Source: Cornus controversa | Taxonomy: Eukaryota > Streptophyta > Magnoliopsida > Cornales > Cornaceae | NCBI GenBank assembly: GCA_026545225.1 | Contig: CM048845.1 | Span: 29,106,001-29,170,000, forward strand | Direction of reading: 5' to 3' | DNA: 64,000 nt | Shown: piece by piece, positions 47,461-59,273 of the stretch | Numbering within the stretch: the first letter of the stretch is position 1 | How the letters are laid out: the number at the start of each line of letters is the position of its first letter | The notes under the pieces: generated by a model | What the model saw: the letters and a program-made list of their open reading frames with translations, nothing else | Told to the model about the DNA's origin: nothing | Databases searched by the model: none | Program-made: the position numbers and the translations under genes

Positions 47461-47729
47461 AGGGTGTAACCATTTGGTATCGGAGTATGATATGTGTTTA
47501 GGGTTATTGAGAAGTGGTATGATGTTTGATAATTATTGTTCACCTTCCATTTCCATCGCTCTTAATCGGGAGTCAAAAATTGGGGCATGACAACTTAGCA
47601 TCAGAGCATGATATCAAAGTGGAATTGTATGTGAGAGGTATTGACGTTTGACTTTCACCATTAACCCCCATTTCCCTCACTTCTAATCGGGTGTCAAAAA
47701 TTGGGGCGTGACAACTTGGTATCAGAGCT
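47461..47729 (+). repeat. Triplicated LTR-end/PBS motif, copy 2
   Basis: Motifs at 47461, 47582 and 47703, spacing ~121 bp, as in 20533-20801. Confidence 0.75.
47717..47728 (+). other. Primer binding site, chromovirus 2
   Basis: TGGTATCAGAGC, the exact complement of the 3' end of initiator tRNA-Met, three bases after the LTR end. Confidence 0.85.
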
Positions 47730-47992
47730 ATCAGGTTTGAACACTTTTGGACAATGAGTGGGATTGAACCATGTGTAGAATTGTGAACTTGAGATTGTGA
47801 TCATAGACTTGAGATCGTGAGTGTAACCTTAAGTCTAGGTGCATATTACATAGAAATGCATATGTGCTTATTTGTTAGCGTAACATGCTATTTGTGAAGT
47901 AACTTAGCGTGCTAAGTGTATGCATGAAGAAGATTGGATAATGATATTCATGTTTGCATTTTAAAGTGTCTTCTTATTATTAATATAGCAAA

Positions 47993-49245
47993 ATGCTACC
48001 TCATAGAGCTCGTGGAGGAGTATCGGCAACAAATCCATAGATGGAGAGCAGTTTATGCGTGACTTGGTTACAACCATGTGATAAATAGCTAGGGAGACTC
48101 AAAGAGAAACACGAGCGAAACAAGCTCCACCAAGACCAACTCCTCCTAGTTGGATGATAACAGCATTAGGATATGTCAAGAAACACAGTCCACCATCATA
48201 TTCGGGAGGGTTAGATCCAATGGTGGCAGAAAATTGATTGGATCAAATAGTCAAACTCTTTACATTACTAAAGATAGAGGAGGATTTGAGAGTGAAAGTG
48301 GCCACCCATTATTTTATGGGTGAGGCTAGCCGTTGGTGAAAATTTATAGGGAACTACCATGACATCGAAACGATGGATTGGGAAATGTTCCAAGTGCTTT
48401 TCTTTGAGAAGTACTTCCCAGTAATGGTGAAGGATAATTTGAGGAGGGAATTCTACAATTTGATTTAAGTCAATTTGATAGTGATGGAATACAAAACCAA
48501 GTTCGTGTCCCTGGCTCATTTTGCACGAGAGATAATCCCAACTGAAGAACTAAAGATAAAATAGTTTGTGAGAGGTCTCTGAATCTTTATATGGGATAAA
48601 GTTGTAGTATTGGGTTTGACAAGCTATACGGTGGTAGTAGAGAGGGCATTGACAGCTGAAAAGCTCAATAATGATAATCAGAGGATAAGGGATGCAAAGA
48701 ACCAAATGAGGAGCATGGGATCCCTTTCAAACAATTATGCTAAGAAGAAGCAAAAAGATAGTGGGTTGTTCTCACAAGGGCTATGACAAGCCCAATCGAC
48801 ACCATCTATGGCTATACCTACTAGATCTTCACGGTCTAGAGTAGTGTGCTTTAACTATTAGAAACCCAGACATTATATGACGAAATGTACTCATTGGCAA
48901 GTTACTTCTGTGACAGACAAGAAGTGTTACTATTGTTATCAAATTGGGCACATTAGTTAGAATTGCCGACAAAAAAAATGTATTTAGAGTGTAGTTAGTT
49001 CTCAGCAGCGTTCTACGTAGCCTACTACTCTACAGTCGAGTTTTAGAGCATTGCCACGATACAGGCAATGCTATCTATTTAGAGCTCACGGGCACCAACT
49101 AGAGGAGTCACGTCTAGTGCCCCTAGTTAGCAGTCGAGATATCAGAGTATTGGGTAACAGGACCAGATAGCACAGGGTCGTGCCTCCACTCTTGTTCCAG
49201 CTGAGACCTCGGTAAATACATCAGTGGTTCAAGGTATATTCCTTA
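47993..49245 (+). pseudogene. Chromovirus 2 gag, degraded
   Basis: Begins MLPHRARGG like copy 1 and keeps ~90 bp that copy 1 lost (around 48305, MGEASRW-like). Zinc knuckle 1 (~48850) has lost its second Cys. Knuckle 2 (48925-48969) keeps C, C, H and C but has TAG in place of the residue before Asn. Many stops break the frame. At 49245, just before the protease, a copia solo LTR interrupts. Past that LTR only ~15 bp of the host element remain before an Athila-like LTR, so protease, RT, RNase H and integrase are missing from this copy. Confidence 0.8.
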
Positions 49246-51731
49246 TGTTGCCCAATAATTATCCCTAAAGGGGGGGTGAATAGGGACAATAGGCAAACGA
49301 TGAAACCTTTTTGATTTAGTTCATTTTGACAAAAGTTATCTTGAATGGACTTTTATCTAACACTTGATGAACTTATGTATTCAACAAATGGGATTACAAA
49401 TTCTCCATTTATTATGCATTTAAGTGATCTTGTGAATAGAACAAGTGTAAGTGTACATGTAAGTGCAACCTATCATGCTTGTAGTATGTGAAAATGTTGA
49501 TTGTGCATTTGTCAAATACATAGTATGCAAATTGATTAGCAAAAAGATACTCAAATAACTACTCAATCAATTAACACTTAAATCAATTTCACAACTCAAC
49601 CAATATACTCCAAGCATTCATCACATCCTCCTCATATGAATAAAAGCATTTAAATTTATAGCATTCATATATAAAATATATAAAATTTAAACAAATGAAA
49701 TGCTATCAAATAAAAGAGTTTAAGGATAGAAAAATGCAAACCAAGTGACACTATGATTTTTACATGATTCAGCCCCTCTTGCATTCGTCCATGTCTCAAG
49801 AGCACTTCTTGTGATTTCTACTATAAAGCATTCCTTAATGGTGAAAAGCAAACTGTACAATTGACAAATGAATCACTTGGGCTTCTTTGGTCCGGTGAAG
49901 ACCTCACCAAGACTTCTTTGCGAAGCTCATGACTTGGGCTTCCTTGCTCAATGAAAACCTCACCAAGACTTCTTTCCCAAGCTCATGACTTGGGCTTCTT
50001 TGCCAAGTGCATCACTTGGTCTTCCTCTCAAAGGTAGATAAGAAATTGTAATACAATTACAACAATATTCCTCAATGAATAGATATTCAAGACACGCTCA
50101 AATCCTAGAGTTATATATGAAGATTTCAAATAAAAAGCTCAACTCTAAATATGCAAGATGAACCACAATGAATGATATGAAAGATGAGACTCAATGGTGG
50201 TTCCAAAAAGATATTCTACCAAGTAGAATACAAAAATAAGCATTCAAAAGTTTTTTAAATGTGTGCTCATGAGTAGGTTTCTCTCTAGCTCTCTCATCCA
50301 CTCTTCTCTACTCTCGGCTCTACATTGCACTATCTCTCTTCTGTGCAGAAATCCCCAAAACAAATGGGTATATATAAGGTCTCAAGAGAATATAGCCATT
50401 TGGGGTCCAAAACTAGCCATTATTTTGAATCTAGGGAAAAGCAGTCGACTTTCTGCCTAAAGCAATCGACTTTATTTGGGTCCTCAAAGAGTCAAATTCA
50501 AACTGCCTAAAAGAGTTGATTTTCTCTAAAGAATAAGTTGACTATTTTATAAAATATCATAAACTAAAATAGAAAGAAAATCTTCTATATGAAATGAGAC
50601 AGTCTTCTATCTTAGTACTCTAGAAATGCAATTTTCATAAAATTCCATAAACTAAAATAGAAAGATAGTCTTCTATATGAATTAAGACAGTCTTCTATCT
50701 TACTGATCTAGAAATGTCATTTTCATAAAATTCCATAAACTAAAATAGAAACATAGTCTTCTATATGAATTGAGACAGTCTTCTATCTTAGAGCTCTAGA
50801 AATGTCATTTTCATAAAATTTCATAAACTAAAATAGAAAGATAGTCTTCTATATGAATTGAGACCGTCTTCTATCTTAATGCTCCAGAAATGACAAAAAT
50901 GTGCTACATGAAAAAGTCAACTATTCAGTTTAAATAAGTCGACTATTTTAATCCTCATTTGAAATACAACTTTGTTAAAGCATGAATGAGCCTAAAACCT
51001 CAAGGACTAATGAAAAGAAACTTCATTAAGATCAAGTCTTATTCTAAAATGCTAAAAACCAATTATAAATACTAAAATGAGATGCATGTGGTCTTATAAT
51101 CAAATTTAGATTATGAGTTGGGTTCTTTGAATATTTGAACCTCCACAAAATCAATTATGACCTTATGAAATAAATCAATTTGATCCTAGGTCTTCGACAT
51201 CACAATTTCACTAAATATGAATATTGAGAATTAAAGATATTCCTAATTGGAGATTATCTCAATATTACCTAAGGCTTTTCATGATTTAAACATATAAGTT
51301 TAAAGTCTCATTTTTATAATTCCTAGACACCATTCCAAATGATATGATTGAAAGACATGGTTCTAGTTAGGGTTTAATAGTTAAGTTCCTCCAAAGCTTA
51401 TAAAAGCTTGAACGAACTCAACCTTAGTAAAGGCTTCATGATATTATAAATGAAGTTCATGGCCTACTACTTATGATCTAAAAACTTATGGATGATATGA
51501 ATGATATGCATATTCCTATAGTCCACTATGCTCGCTTATCAACATGCATATTAAAGAAACGAGTAATGCATTATGCACATGCATATAAATAGAAAATCTC
51601 CCCCCATCATCATGTTTTCTATGAATATAGCTATATATAAGGACAACAATGTAATTATGCTAAACATCATATAAATTCTCTCATTTTTACATCATCAAAA
51701 GGCATAGGGAGCCAAGTAGGCAATCTCAACA
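49246..51731 (-). mobile_element. Solo copia (Sirevirus-type) LTR, minus orientation, 2486 bp
   Basis: Plus-strand borders TGTTGCCC and CTCAACA, flanked by CCTTA and TCTTA, a near-perfect 5 bp duplication. The host sequence after it (GTAATCTAG) matches the uninterrupted copy at 22288-22297 (GTATCTAG). The GGGGGGGTGAATAGGGA stretch (49265-49285) is the reverse complement of the one in the other solo LTR. A TATATATAAGG TATA-like site on the minus strand lies at ~50372. It has an 88 bp tandem repeat not found in its partner. Confidence 0.8.
50558..50905. repeat. 88 bp tandem repeat, four copies
   Basis: CATAAACTAAAATAGAAA recurs at 50558, 50646, 50734 and 50822, exactly 88 bp apart. Each copy has inverted AAGATAG and CTATCTT words that could pair. 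Confidence 0.85.
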
Positions 51732-51760
51732 TCTTAGTAATCTAGGATGTTAATAGGCAT

Positions 51761-51933
51761 TGAATGTTACGCATTCTACCATCTTAACTTGTGTATTTTA
51801 TTCTCTTAGTGATAAATGATTTTGTGATTTTAGTTCGTCTTAGTATTTTTTGTATTTTCAGGGCCTTAATGATTATTTTAGTTAAAACCATGATTTTGGG
51901 CTTGTAAAGAAGACATCCAAGATGGTTAGATGA
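51761..51933 (+). mobile_element. Athila-like LTR start, truncated by solo gypsy LTR
   Basis: TGAATGTTACGCATTC matches the LTR start at 24199 and is similar for ~165 bp. The 81 bp at 55699-55779 may be its continuation after the inserted LTR. Confidence 0.6.
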
Positions 51934-54900
51934 TGTAAGGACCGGAATAATTTTGATCGGTCCCGGATGATTTTTGGGTCGGATTGATTTTTTTCGGATT
52001 AATTAAATTCCGAATAAGGTGTGGATATATTTCCATACAAGTGGAAGGTGTATGTATATGTATATATATATCTAAATATATATATACATATTGCCTATAT
52101 TTATATTAAATTATAAATATATGGTGGGCCTATATGTGATTATGGATAAATATGGAGGGGCCTTTGTCTTTATATATGTAAGTGTGGGAAAATACATGGA
52201 ATACATGCATTGTGAGATATTATGTATATATATAAATAATATATATATATATTTATGTGGAGGAGGATAAGTAGAGAAAAAGTGTGGACCAAAATGAAAA
52301 GAGAAGAGACCCAAAAGTGGTCTCGGCTGGGAAGAGAAAAGAAGAAAAGAAAAGAAAAGGAAAAAGAAGAAAAGAAGAGAAGAAGGAGAAGCGGGGAGAG
52401 AGAAGAGAGGGAGAAACCGAGAGAGAATCGGGAGAAAGAGAGAGAAACCGAGAGGGGATCGGCTCCGGCGGCCCGATCAGCGGCGGTGAGGGCCATTTTC
52501 GGCAGAGGCGTCGACGGTGACGTGGTTGTCCACGGTGGAGTTGTCCGGTGCACGTGGTAGCTCGGTTCGGTTGAGCCATTCGCAAAGGGGGTCTGTCCGG
52601 CAGCTGGTGCGCTGGTCCGGTAGGGGACTCACGGCCGGCGAGGCGCTGTTCGGCTAGGGTTCTCACGGCCGTGGTTGGTGGTTGGTGATCCCTCAATTTT
52701 TGGATGGATCTGTTGGGGGTTTGACCGGGGTGTTGACGGGGCTTCAGTTCGGGCTGTGGTGCTCAGTTTTGTGGACTTGGTTGGGGTTATTCCGACCATG
52801 GTGGTGGCCGGAGATGGGTTCTTCGCTAGTAAGGTTGATACAGCTTGTTTGGGCTGTGGTTGGTTCAATTTTTTTTGGGGTTGTTCCAGTTGGATTTTTG
52901 AAGCTTTTGATGTGGCTTCAGCAGGTGTGTTCCGGCGGTGGATAGCCGGGGAAGTTGGTGGAAATAGGCTGCTTCCGGTGGGTTTTCCATGGGGGTTGCG
53001 GTTGATGTTTGGTCTCAGCTTGGGTTCGATTGTGGCCGGTTGTGGGTCTTTGGGTTCAGATGGATCTTCCATGTTGGGTGACCGAACGGTGGTTGGCTGT
53101 GGGTTCGGTCGTTGTAGTTGTTGGTTCCGGCGGAGTTTCGGAATTGGGGTTTGGATGTAGTTGACGGTTTTAGCTTAGGCATTGAGTGGCTCACGGCTGT
53201 TCGTGGCTGGTGGAGTTTGGTTGGCCATACATGATGGCCGATTTGGTTTTGATCTATGGTGGTTAGTAGTGGTTTTCGGCAGTGGTTGTTGGGTTATGGA
53301 AATGGCTGGGTTCGTCCACGGTAGCTTTGATAGTGGACTCGGGTGTGGCCATGGTGGTTTCAGTTAGCCTTTGGTGGTGGTTTGACTCCGTGGTGGAGGT
53401 GTTTTCGGTAGGGGGTTCGGACGGTTCTATGAGGCTATTTGGACCTTCACAGTTAATGATGTGGGTTGAGACATCATGGATTGAGAGGTTTGGCCTTGAA
53501 CTTGAAATTGGGCCAAACGTGAAAATTAAAAAAGGAAACGAATTAGTCCAATGGAGTTGCTCGTGTGGACTTCGACACAGGATTGGATTGGGCTTGGAAA
53601 CAGGCCGATTTGCAGGCACGGACCGGTTAAGAGCGGGACCTAAGGCAAGTTGATTCTTGCCTCTATCTCTTACAAATATTTTTTGTTATGTTGGTTAATT
53701 TACCTATATCCCTTAATTTGATCATAGGTGGCTTATATATATATATGTGCAATTATATATATATATGTGTGTGGATGTTGCATACGTGCGGGATGTGAGG
53801 ATATATATATATGTATGTATATATATATATATATGTGTGTGTGAGTTTGGGGAGCGAAGACATGTTAAATTAAATCGCTTATTTGCATCGTGACATGTAT
53901 ATTTTGTATTGATTGAAATCATGTAAAAAGTATGCTAAATGATACCTGTTTAGCTATGTGTTGTCTTATATGCATATGTGGCTCTTATGCATGATGTTTA
54001 GTATATATATGTGATTATATATATATGGTTGTAGTGGTAGATATGCATGCTAAGTGTGAATATAACTTTTAGCGGGCATTTGCGAAGCATGATGATGATA
54101 TGCTAGGTGTTCTATATGTCTTAATACACATATGGTGACGGAATATACATGTGTTTATATATGTTGTGATTGGAATGCATGTTGGCTACGTGTAGTGAAT
54201 ACATGTATTGACTGTGAGCATGATTATATTTTATGCTAGTATAAGTGCATATAGGACTTGTATGCAAGATTGGACATATGTGCAATTTATGTCGGTTGAT
54301 ATGATGGTATGTTTATAAATGCCTTAGAGAAATTTATAAACGTGATGTAATTGATTTGTGAGTTGGGAAAAATGTGAAGGACATGTGGTTTTGTGAAATG
54401 TGGATGTGTGAAGCATATTTATTGCAAATGCACATGATGCTTAAATAGGAATTTGTATGAGTGTATTCTTAAATACCTCATTGGTTGCAAATGATGAATG
54501 TACATTTGATAAAGTTGTGGGGTCCATATTCATTGGTATGGTGAGGGAGGCAAGCATTGTGAACGATGGAATCCATTCGGTAAAACGGCGAGGTATTTTG
54601 GTAAAGGTAACCCTCGTGAGGTATTCCGGTCAAGGTACCCTCATGGATTGATGTGTAGTGAGGTATTCCGGTAAAGGTAACCCTCAAGAGGTATTCCAGT
54701 AAAGGTAACCCTCTGTAGGTGGGATTGGTTGTCCACGGGAATTGGAAACCAATATGTGGGAAGGATGAGGGAGTTGTGCATTTCATGTTGCATTCTACCT
54801 TGCTTATGGTATGGTTGTGTTGTGTGCGTAATTTCTCCACATGTAAATGCACTGCATTGCATCTGATGTGCTACTTGATGAGTAGGAGACATGGTAGTTA

Positions 54901-55698
54901 ATTTGCATTGTTTATGTAAATGATTGGACACATATGTTCTTTATACATATTGATGTTTGATGTTTATTGCTTTCAAGTATGTTGAAAATGATTTCTAAAA
55001 ATCATGTGTTGTGGATTATGTATGTTCACATGTGCTAGAGTAGCCATATACATCATTGGTTCATGCATGCTAGGTGGGGCATGGTCTTAAATATTGTGAT
55101 ATATATATATATATATATATTTAAGTGCATGTATATTTTTTGAGAATATATGAGGATTGACCTGCTGTAGCAGTGATAGTATGATTCTACATACCTTGTT
55201 GGGCCTTTGAGCTCACCCCCTCCCAGGTTTTGCAGGTATTGCTACTTTCGGAGTTAGTTAGGGGACTGACAGCACCGGTTGCAGAGGTAGTAAGTAGATT
55301 CCTTAGAATCTAATGTATGTCCAGGATAGTGGATAGATAGATGCTTTACATTTGGATTAAATGTATAAAGCGATTTATATTGATTCAGTTCCTTCAGTTG
55401 TATTTTATTCATGTGATGTATGTATATAATATGGACATTCAAGGACTGAGACATGTATATTTTTCATTATATTATGCATGTTGTAGAGATCCTGGGGGGA
55501 CACGTGCCCAGAAGTGTCCATATGAATTGTAAAGCAGGTATAACATGCTAGGAGCTGATTATTTAGAATGGGTCATGCCCAATTTTCGTGAAAATAATAG
55601 GAGATTGAGATTGTATGATCAGGTGGTGATTATGTCGTGAGGGTGATCTCATGGAGTTCACACCTCGGTTTTCGGGCCTCAGGAATTGGGGCGTGACA
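51934..55698 (+). mobile_element. Solo gypsy LTR A, 3765 bp
   Basis: Starts TGTAAGGACCG and ends GGGGCGTGACA, with GATGA before and GATCA after as an imperfect target duplication, and no PBS behind it, so a solo LTR. In order: TA-rich TATA-like runs (52060-52255), a ~190 bp purine strand (52256-52455), a G/C-richer island (52455-53650), AT repeats (53730-53840), four ~30 bp GAGGTATTCCGGTAAAGG repeats (54590-54716), and an AT run (55100-55121). It is related to LTR B throughout both ends. Long frames in the island look incidental. Confidence 0.8.
54590..54716 (+). repeat. ~26-40 bp tandem repeat in LTR A
   Basis: Four copies of GAGGTATTCCGGTAAAGG followed by TAACCCTC, with small variations; not found in LTR B. 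Confidence 0.7.
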
Positions 55699-55779
55699 GA
55701 TCAAGCTTACATCAAGGAGATCCATTCAACCATTTATTTCAACTCAAATCAGCCCAAGGAAGAGGTCCAAAAGAATTAC

Positions 55780-58700
55780 TGTAAGGACCGAATTTTTTTT
55801 TTTTTTTTTGAATAAGTTAAATTCGGAACAAAGGTGGAAATATATACATGGAATTATATATTTATAAAGAGATGGAGAAGATTTTGTACGTGGAATTATA
55901 ATAATGCCGAATGATACATGTATATATATATATATGGATATATATATATATGGGATATATTTATATTAAATTATAAATATATCTATTAAGTACCTACATT
56001 ATTATATATACACATAAAATTGTGTATATGTATGGGCTTATATGCAATTATGAAGAAAGGTGGGTGCACATGCATGATTACAAGTATATGTGTATATGTG
56101 GTGTATAATGAAGCAAGAAAAGAAGATAAGAAATGAAAGGAGGAGAAGGAATCAGCTGAGAAAAGAAAAGAGAAAAGAAAAGAAAAAGAAAGAGGAAAAG
56201 GAGAGAGAGGTGAAGTCAGGGAGAGAGAGAAAATCGAGAAGAGGGAGAGGGAGATCGGGAGATTGAGAGAGAGACCGGGGGAAAGAGGGGTCGCCGATCC
56301 GGTGTCGACGGTGGCCATGGCTGCCAACTCCGAACGGTGGAGCTCTGGCCTGGACAACGGTGGCGGCTGGCTCGCGGGTGGATAGCAGCGACGATTGGCC
56401 GGGGTTTCTAGATCCGTCGGTGATGGACTCGGTTCACGGCGGTGGTGGTAGTTCCCGGCAGCTGGTGCGTTCGTCCAGCAGAAGGATTCATTGTCGGCGA
56501 GAAAGGTTGGGTTTTTGGTGTGGCAGCCATGGATGACTTTTGGCTTTGGTGGACTGTTTTGGACATGGCTGCTATGGCCGTGTATGGTGGTGCCGAATGT
56601 GAAGTTCGGTTGGGTGTGGAGCTCGGTTGGTTCCATGGTAACTTTTGATGGTGGAAATGGGTCTCCACCTGGTTATTTGGTGGAGCTCAAATGGTGGTCC
56701 GACAGGCTGGCCTTGCATAGGGTGCATGGTGGTTCAATTTATGATGGGTGGCTCACGGTTGGATGAAGGTGGAGCTTCAAACTTATGGTGGTGGTTGTTC
56801 GACGGTGTTGCCGGCGGTGAAGGTCACGGCTTGGCCGTGGCATGGGCTGCCACGGTGGATGACAAAGGTGGTTTGAGCATTCCCGGCTAGAGAGAGAGAG
56901 AGAGAGGCCATGGTGGTGGTCTTACATGGGTTGGACTTAAATTCAGAATGATTTTCAATTGATTTAGAATTAGACTGAAATGGTGGGCAACCAAGGTAGT
57001 GGGCTGAATATGATTATTTTCGGGCCTAACTAAATTGGGCCAACATGGTTTTGATCATGGGCTGGTCACATGGTCTGGACAGTTGGGTTATATTGGAAAA
57101 TTTTGGTTTGGTGTATGATTAAGTAATGGAGCAAATAATTGGGCTAACTTTGTGTTTGGTGGAGGCTTAGTCAAATAAATTGGATTGGATTTGAATTAAT
57201 GGCGGGTCGAACTTGGTATTGGAACTGGGCTTGGGGATTAGACCTCAGAATTGATTGGGTTTGTTTGATTTGGATCCATCAAATGGACTGTTTTACTTGG
57301 CGAAAAGTATAGTGGCAGTAAATTGGCGGATACACATCGGGACGAAATTAGAGATTTTTGGAGTTCTCACTCCAAATTGAGGTAGGGGGTGTGCGTTGTG
57401 TTTTTCATTCCAAGTTTAATTTCATATTAATGACATAAAGTATATGTTTTTATGTTATTTGTGATTAAATGAAGTTGGAACATAATCTTTGATTTAAATT
57501 GATCTATGACTCAAATTGTATGAACTGTTGTTTGTACCTTATGTGACATGTAGCGCATATATGGACCTGGTTGAAATTCTGTTTTTCAAGAAGATGAATG
57601 AATTCTTTTGTGTTGAAATGATTGATCTATGTGTTTAAATGAATGAATTGATTATATATGCAAAATGGCATATGTATGGCATGTGTAGAATTTTGGAGAA
57701 AATGATAAAAACTGAGTTTCGAGATATGAGCTTGTTCTTTTGGCATTGTGAATTGTTGAATAGCATGCTAGAATGGATATAGGGCATGTATTGAGTGCAA
57801 TGTATCCAATGTGCGAATGTATATGTAGAAATGTGAAGTATTTTGTGCTTGTGATGAATACTCGGGAATGACTCATAGAAAATTATAGAGGAAGGGATCC
57901 TCTTGGGGTTGAAAGTCCTCTACCTTGTGCAAGTGGGTGGTGACCGGACGGGTTAGTAGCCCGAAATAACCAAAGGGTTTTATGATATGGGACTACGGTA
58001 CATATCAAGTGTGTGGCGTGCGTGTGAGCTCAATTCCGAGTATAGTGTGATTTTTGTGTTGAATCATGTGACGTGATGTGACTTATGTGAAGTAAGTGAA
58101 TTTGTTGATAAATTCGTATGTATCATATGTTATAGATATGATAGATTGTGAAATGAAGTATGTTGTAAAATTATATGGTTGTCCAGTTACATTTGATGCA
58201 TATGCCATGATTTGAAAGAAATGAGTAGAAATGTGAGTTTTATGATGATTCCGTTAAACTTGTGTTTAAATCCCATTTTTGGTCATATGTTATAGATATG
58301 ATGAGACTGTGCATTATTGCATGTTTAGATTAAAAATTTTGTGGTAGTTAAGGATCTTGATGTCTATGCCATGTGAAGTGAAAGTTTTGATCTTTGGACT
58401 AGAATGCTAGGAAGCATGACACGTAGTTAAGCGGTATACGTTGATTGTGTTTATGCGTTGATATGAGATGTGAATTTGGACGGATTGCACAACGTATTAC
58501 CTTGAGCCTATTGAAAATCGCTCATCCCCCTACACTAACACTTTCAGGGCATGACAAGGAGATGGTGGGTGGTGTGCAATCGTCAGTTGGACTTAGAATT
58601 AGAAGGATTTCTCATTTTTAATCTTTTATGTTATGCGCATCCGAGATGTGGACATGATGCGCTTGGACATGTATAAAGGGACTTCCATTTTGAGATGTTG

Positions 58701-58974
58701 TATATGGACATTGTGACTTTAATGTTGCTTTATAGATTAGAATGATTATGCATGTTGTAGAAATATTGGGGTGGGACACGTGCCCAGAAGTGTCCATATA
58801 AATTGTAAAGCAGGTATATCACACCAGGGGCTGATTAGTTAGAATGGGTCATGCCCGATTTTTGTAAAAATAATAGAAAATTGAGGTTGCATGATCGGGT
58901 GATGGTTGTGTCGTGAGGGCGATCTCACGGAGTTCACACCTCGGTTTCTGGGCCTCGGGAATCAGGGCGTGACA
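55780..58974 (+). mobile_element. Gypsy LTR B (5' LTR), 3195 bp
   Basis: Starts TGTAAGGACCG and ends CAGGGCGTGACA, and is followed at once by a PBS, so it is the 5' LTR of an element. It has the same design as LTR A: TA-rich runs, a ~190 bp purine tract (56105-56290), a GC-richer island (56290-56900) ending in a GA run (56890-56906), then AT-rich sequence. The last ~230 bp are ~85 % like LTR A by eye. Confidence 0.8.
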
Positions 58975-58978
58975 AGAA

Positions 58979-58990
58979 TGGTATCAGAGC
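58979..58990 (+). other. Primer binding site of gypsy element B
   Basis: TGGTATCAGAGC, four bases after LTR B. A second TATCAGAGCACTAGGTTGG block follows ~109 bp later (59092). Confidence 0.8.
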
Positions 58991-59273
58991 ACTAGGTTGG
59001 AATACCTAGGGACGACGGGGAATGGACATATTGTGTGTGGTTGAGAAGGTTGGATTTTGTACCTGATATCAAAATGGTATCTATCAGAGCACTAGGTTGG
59101 AATACCTAGGGGCGACGGGATAGAGTTGGGGATTTGAGGAACTCTGGATTGCTGTTAAAGTGTTAGGTTTAAAAACCTAAGGTATCAAAGTCGTAGGTTC
59201 GAACACCTAAGGATAGATGATCAAATCTGTGAGTTGCGCGGTGCGGAAGTAGTTTAGTTAATTTAGAGTGAGA
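58991..59273 (+). other. Leader of gypsy element B, cut by copia
   Basis: Holds the repeated ACTAGGTTGGAATACCTAGG block (58990 and 59099) and GGTTTAAAAACCTAAGG words. No gag ORF begins before the copia LTR at 59274. Confidence 0.6.

Larger units (their letters stand above)
42645..47713 (+). mobile_element. Chromovirus LTR 2 (5' LTR) with two insertions
   Basis: Starts TGTCATGCCCCAATTTTTGA and ends GGGGCGTGACA before an intact PBS. Without the MITE (43253-43676) and the solo LTR (45939-47346) and their target duplications it is ~3.23 kb, against 3.19 kb for LTR 1. Start and end form a ~25 bp inverted repeat with 23 matches. It has an AT microsatellite (43163-43203) and the triplicated tail motif (47461, 47582, 47703). 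Confidence 0.8.

Noticed and set aside
47717-47728. Possible tRNA gene suggested by TGGTATCAGAGC
   Set aside because: It is only the 12-base PBS complementary to initiator tRNA-Met; no cloverleaf around it.
50558-50905. Possible CRISPR array
   Set aside because: Repeats are contiguous with no unique spacers, in plant retroelement DNA.
52675-53160. 161-codon ORF and overlapping minus-strand ORFs in LTR A (52629-53072), and a similar 216-codon ORF in LTR B (55986-56636)
   Set aside because: Frames differ between the two LTRs and follow the G/C-rich, GGTGG-type composition; no conserved protein is shared.
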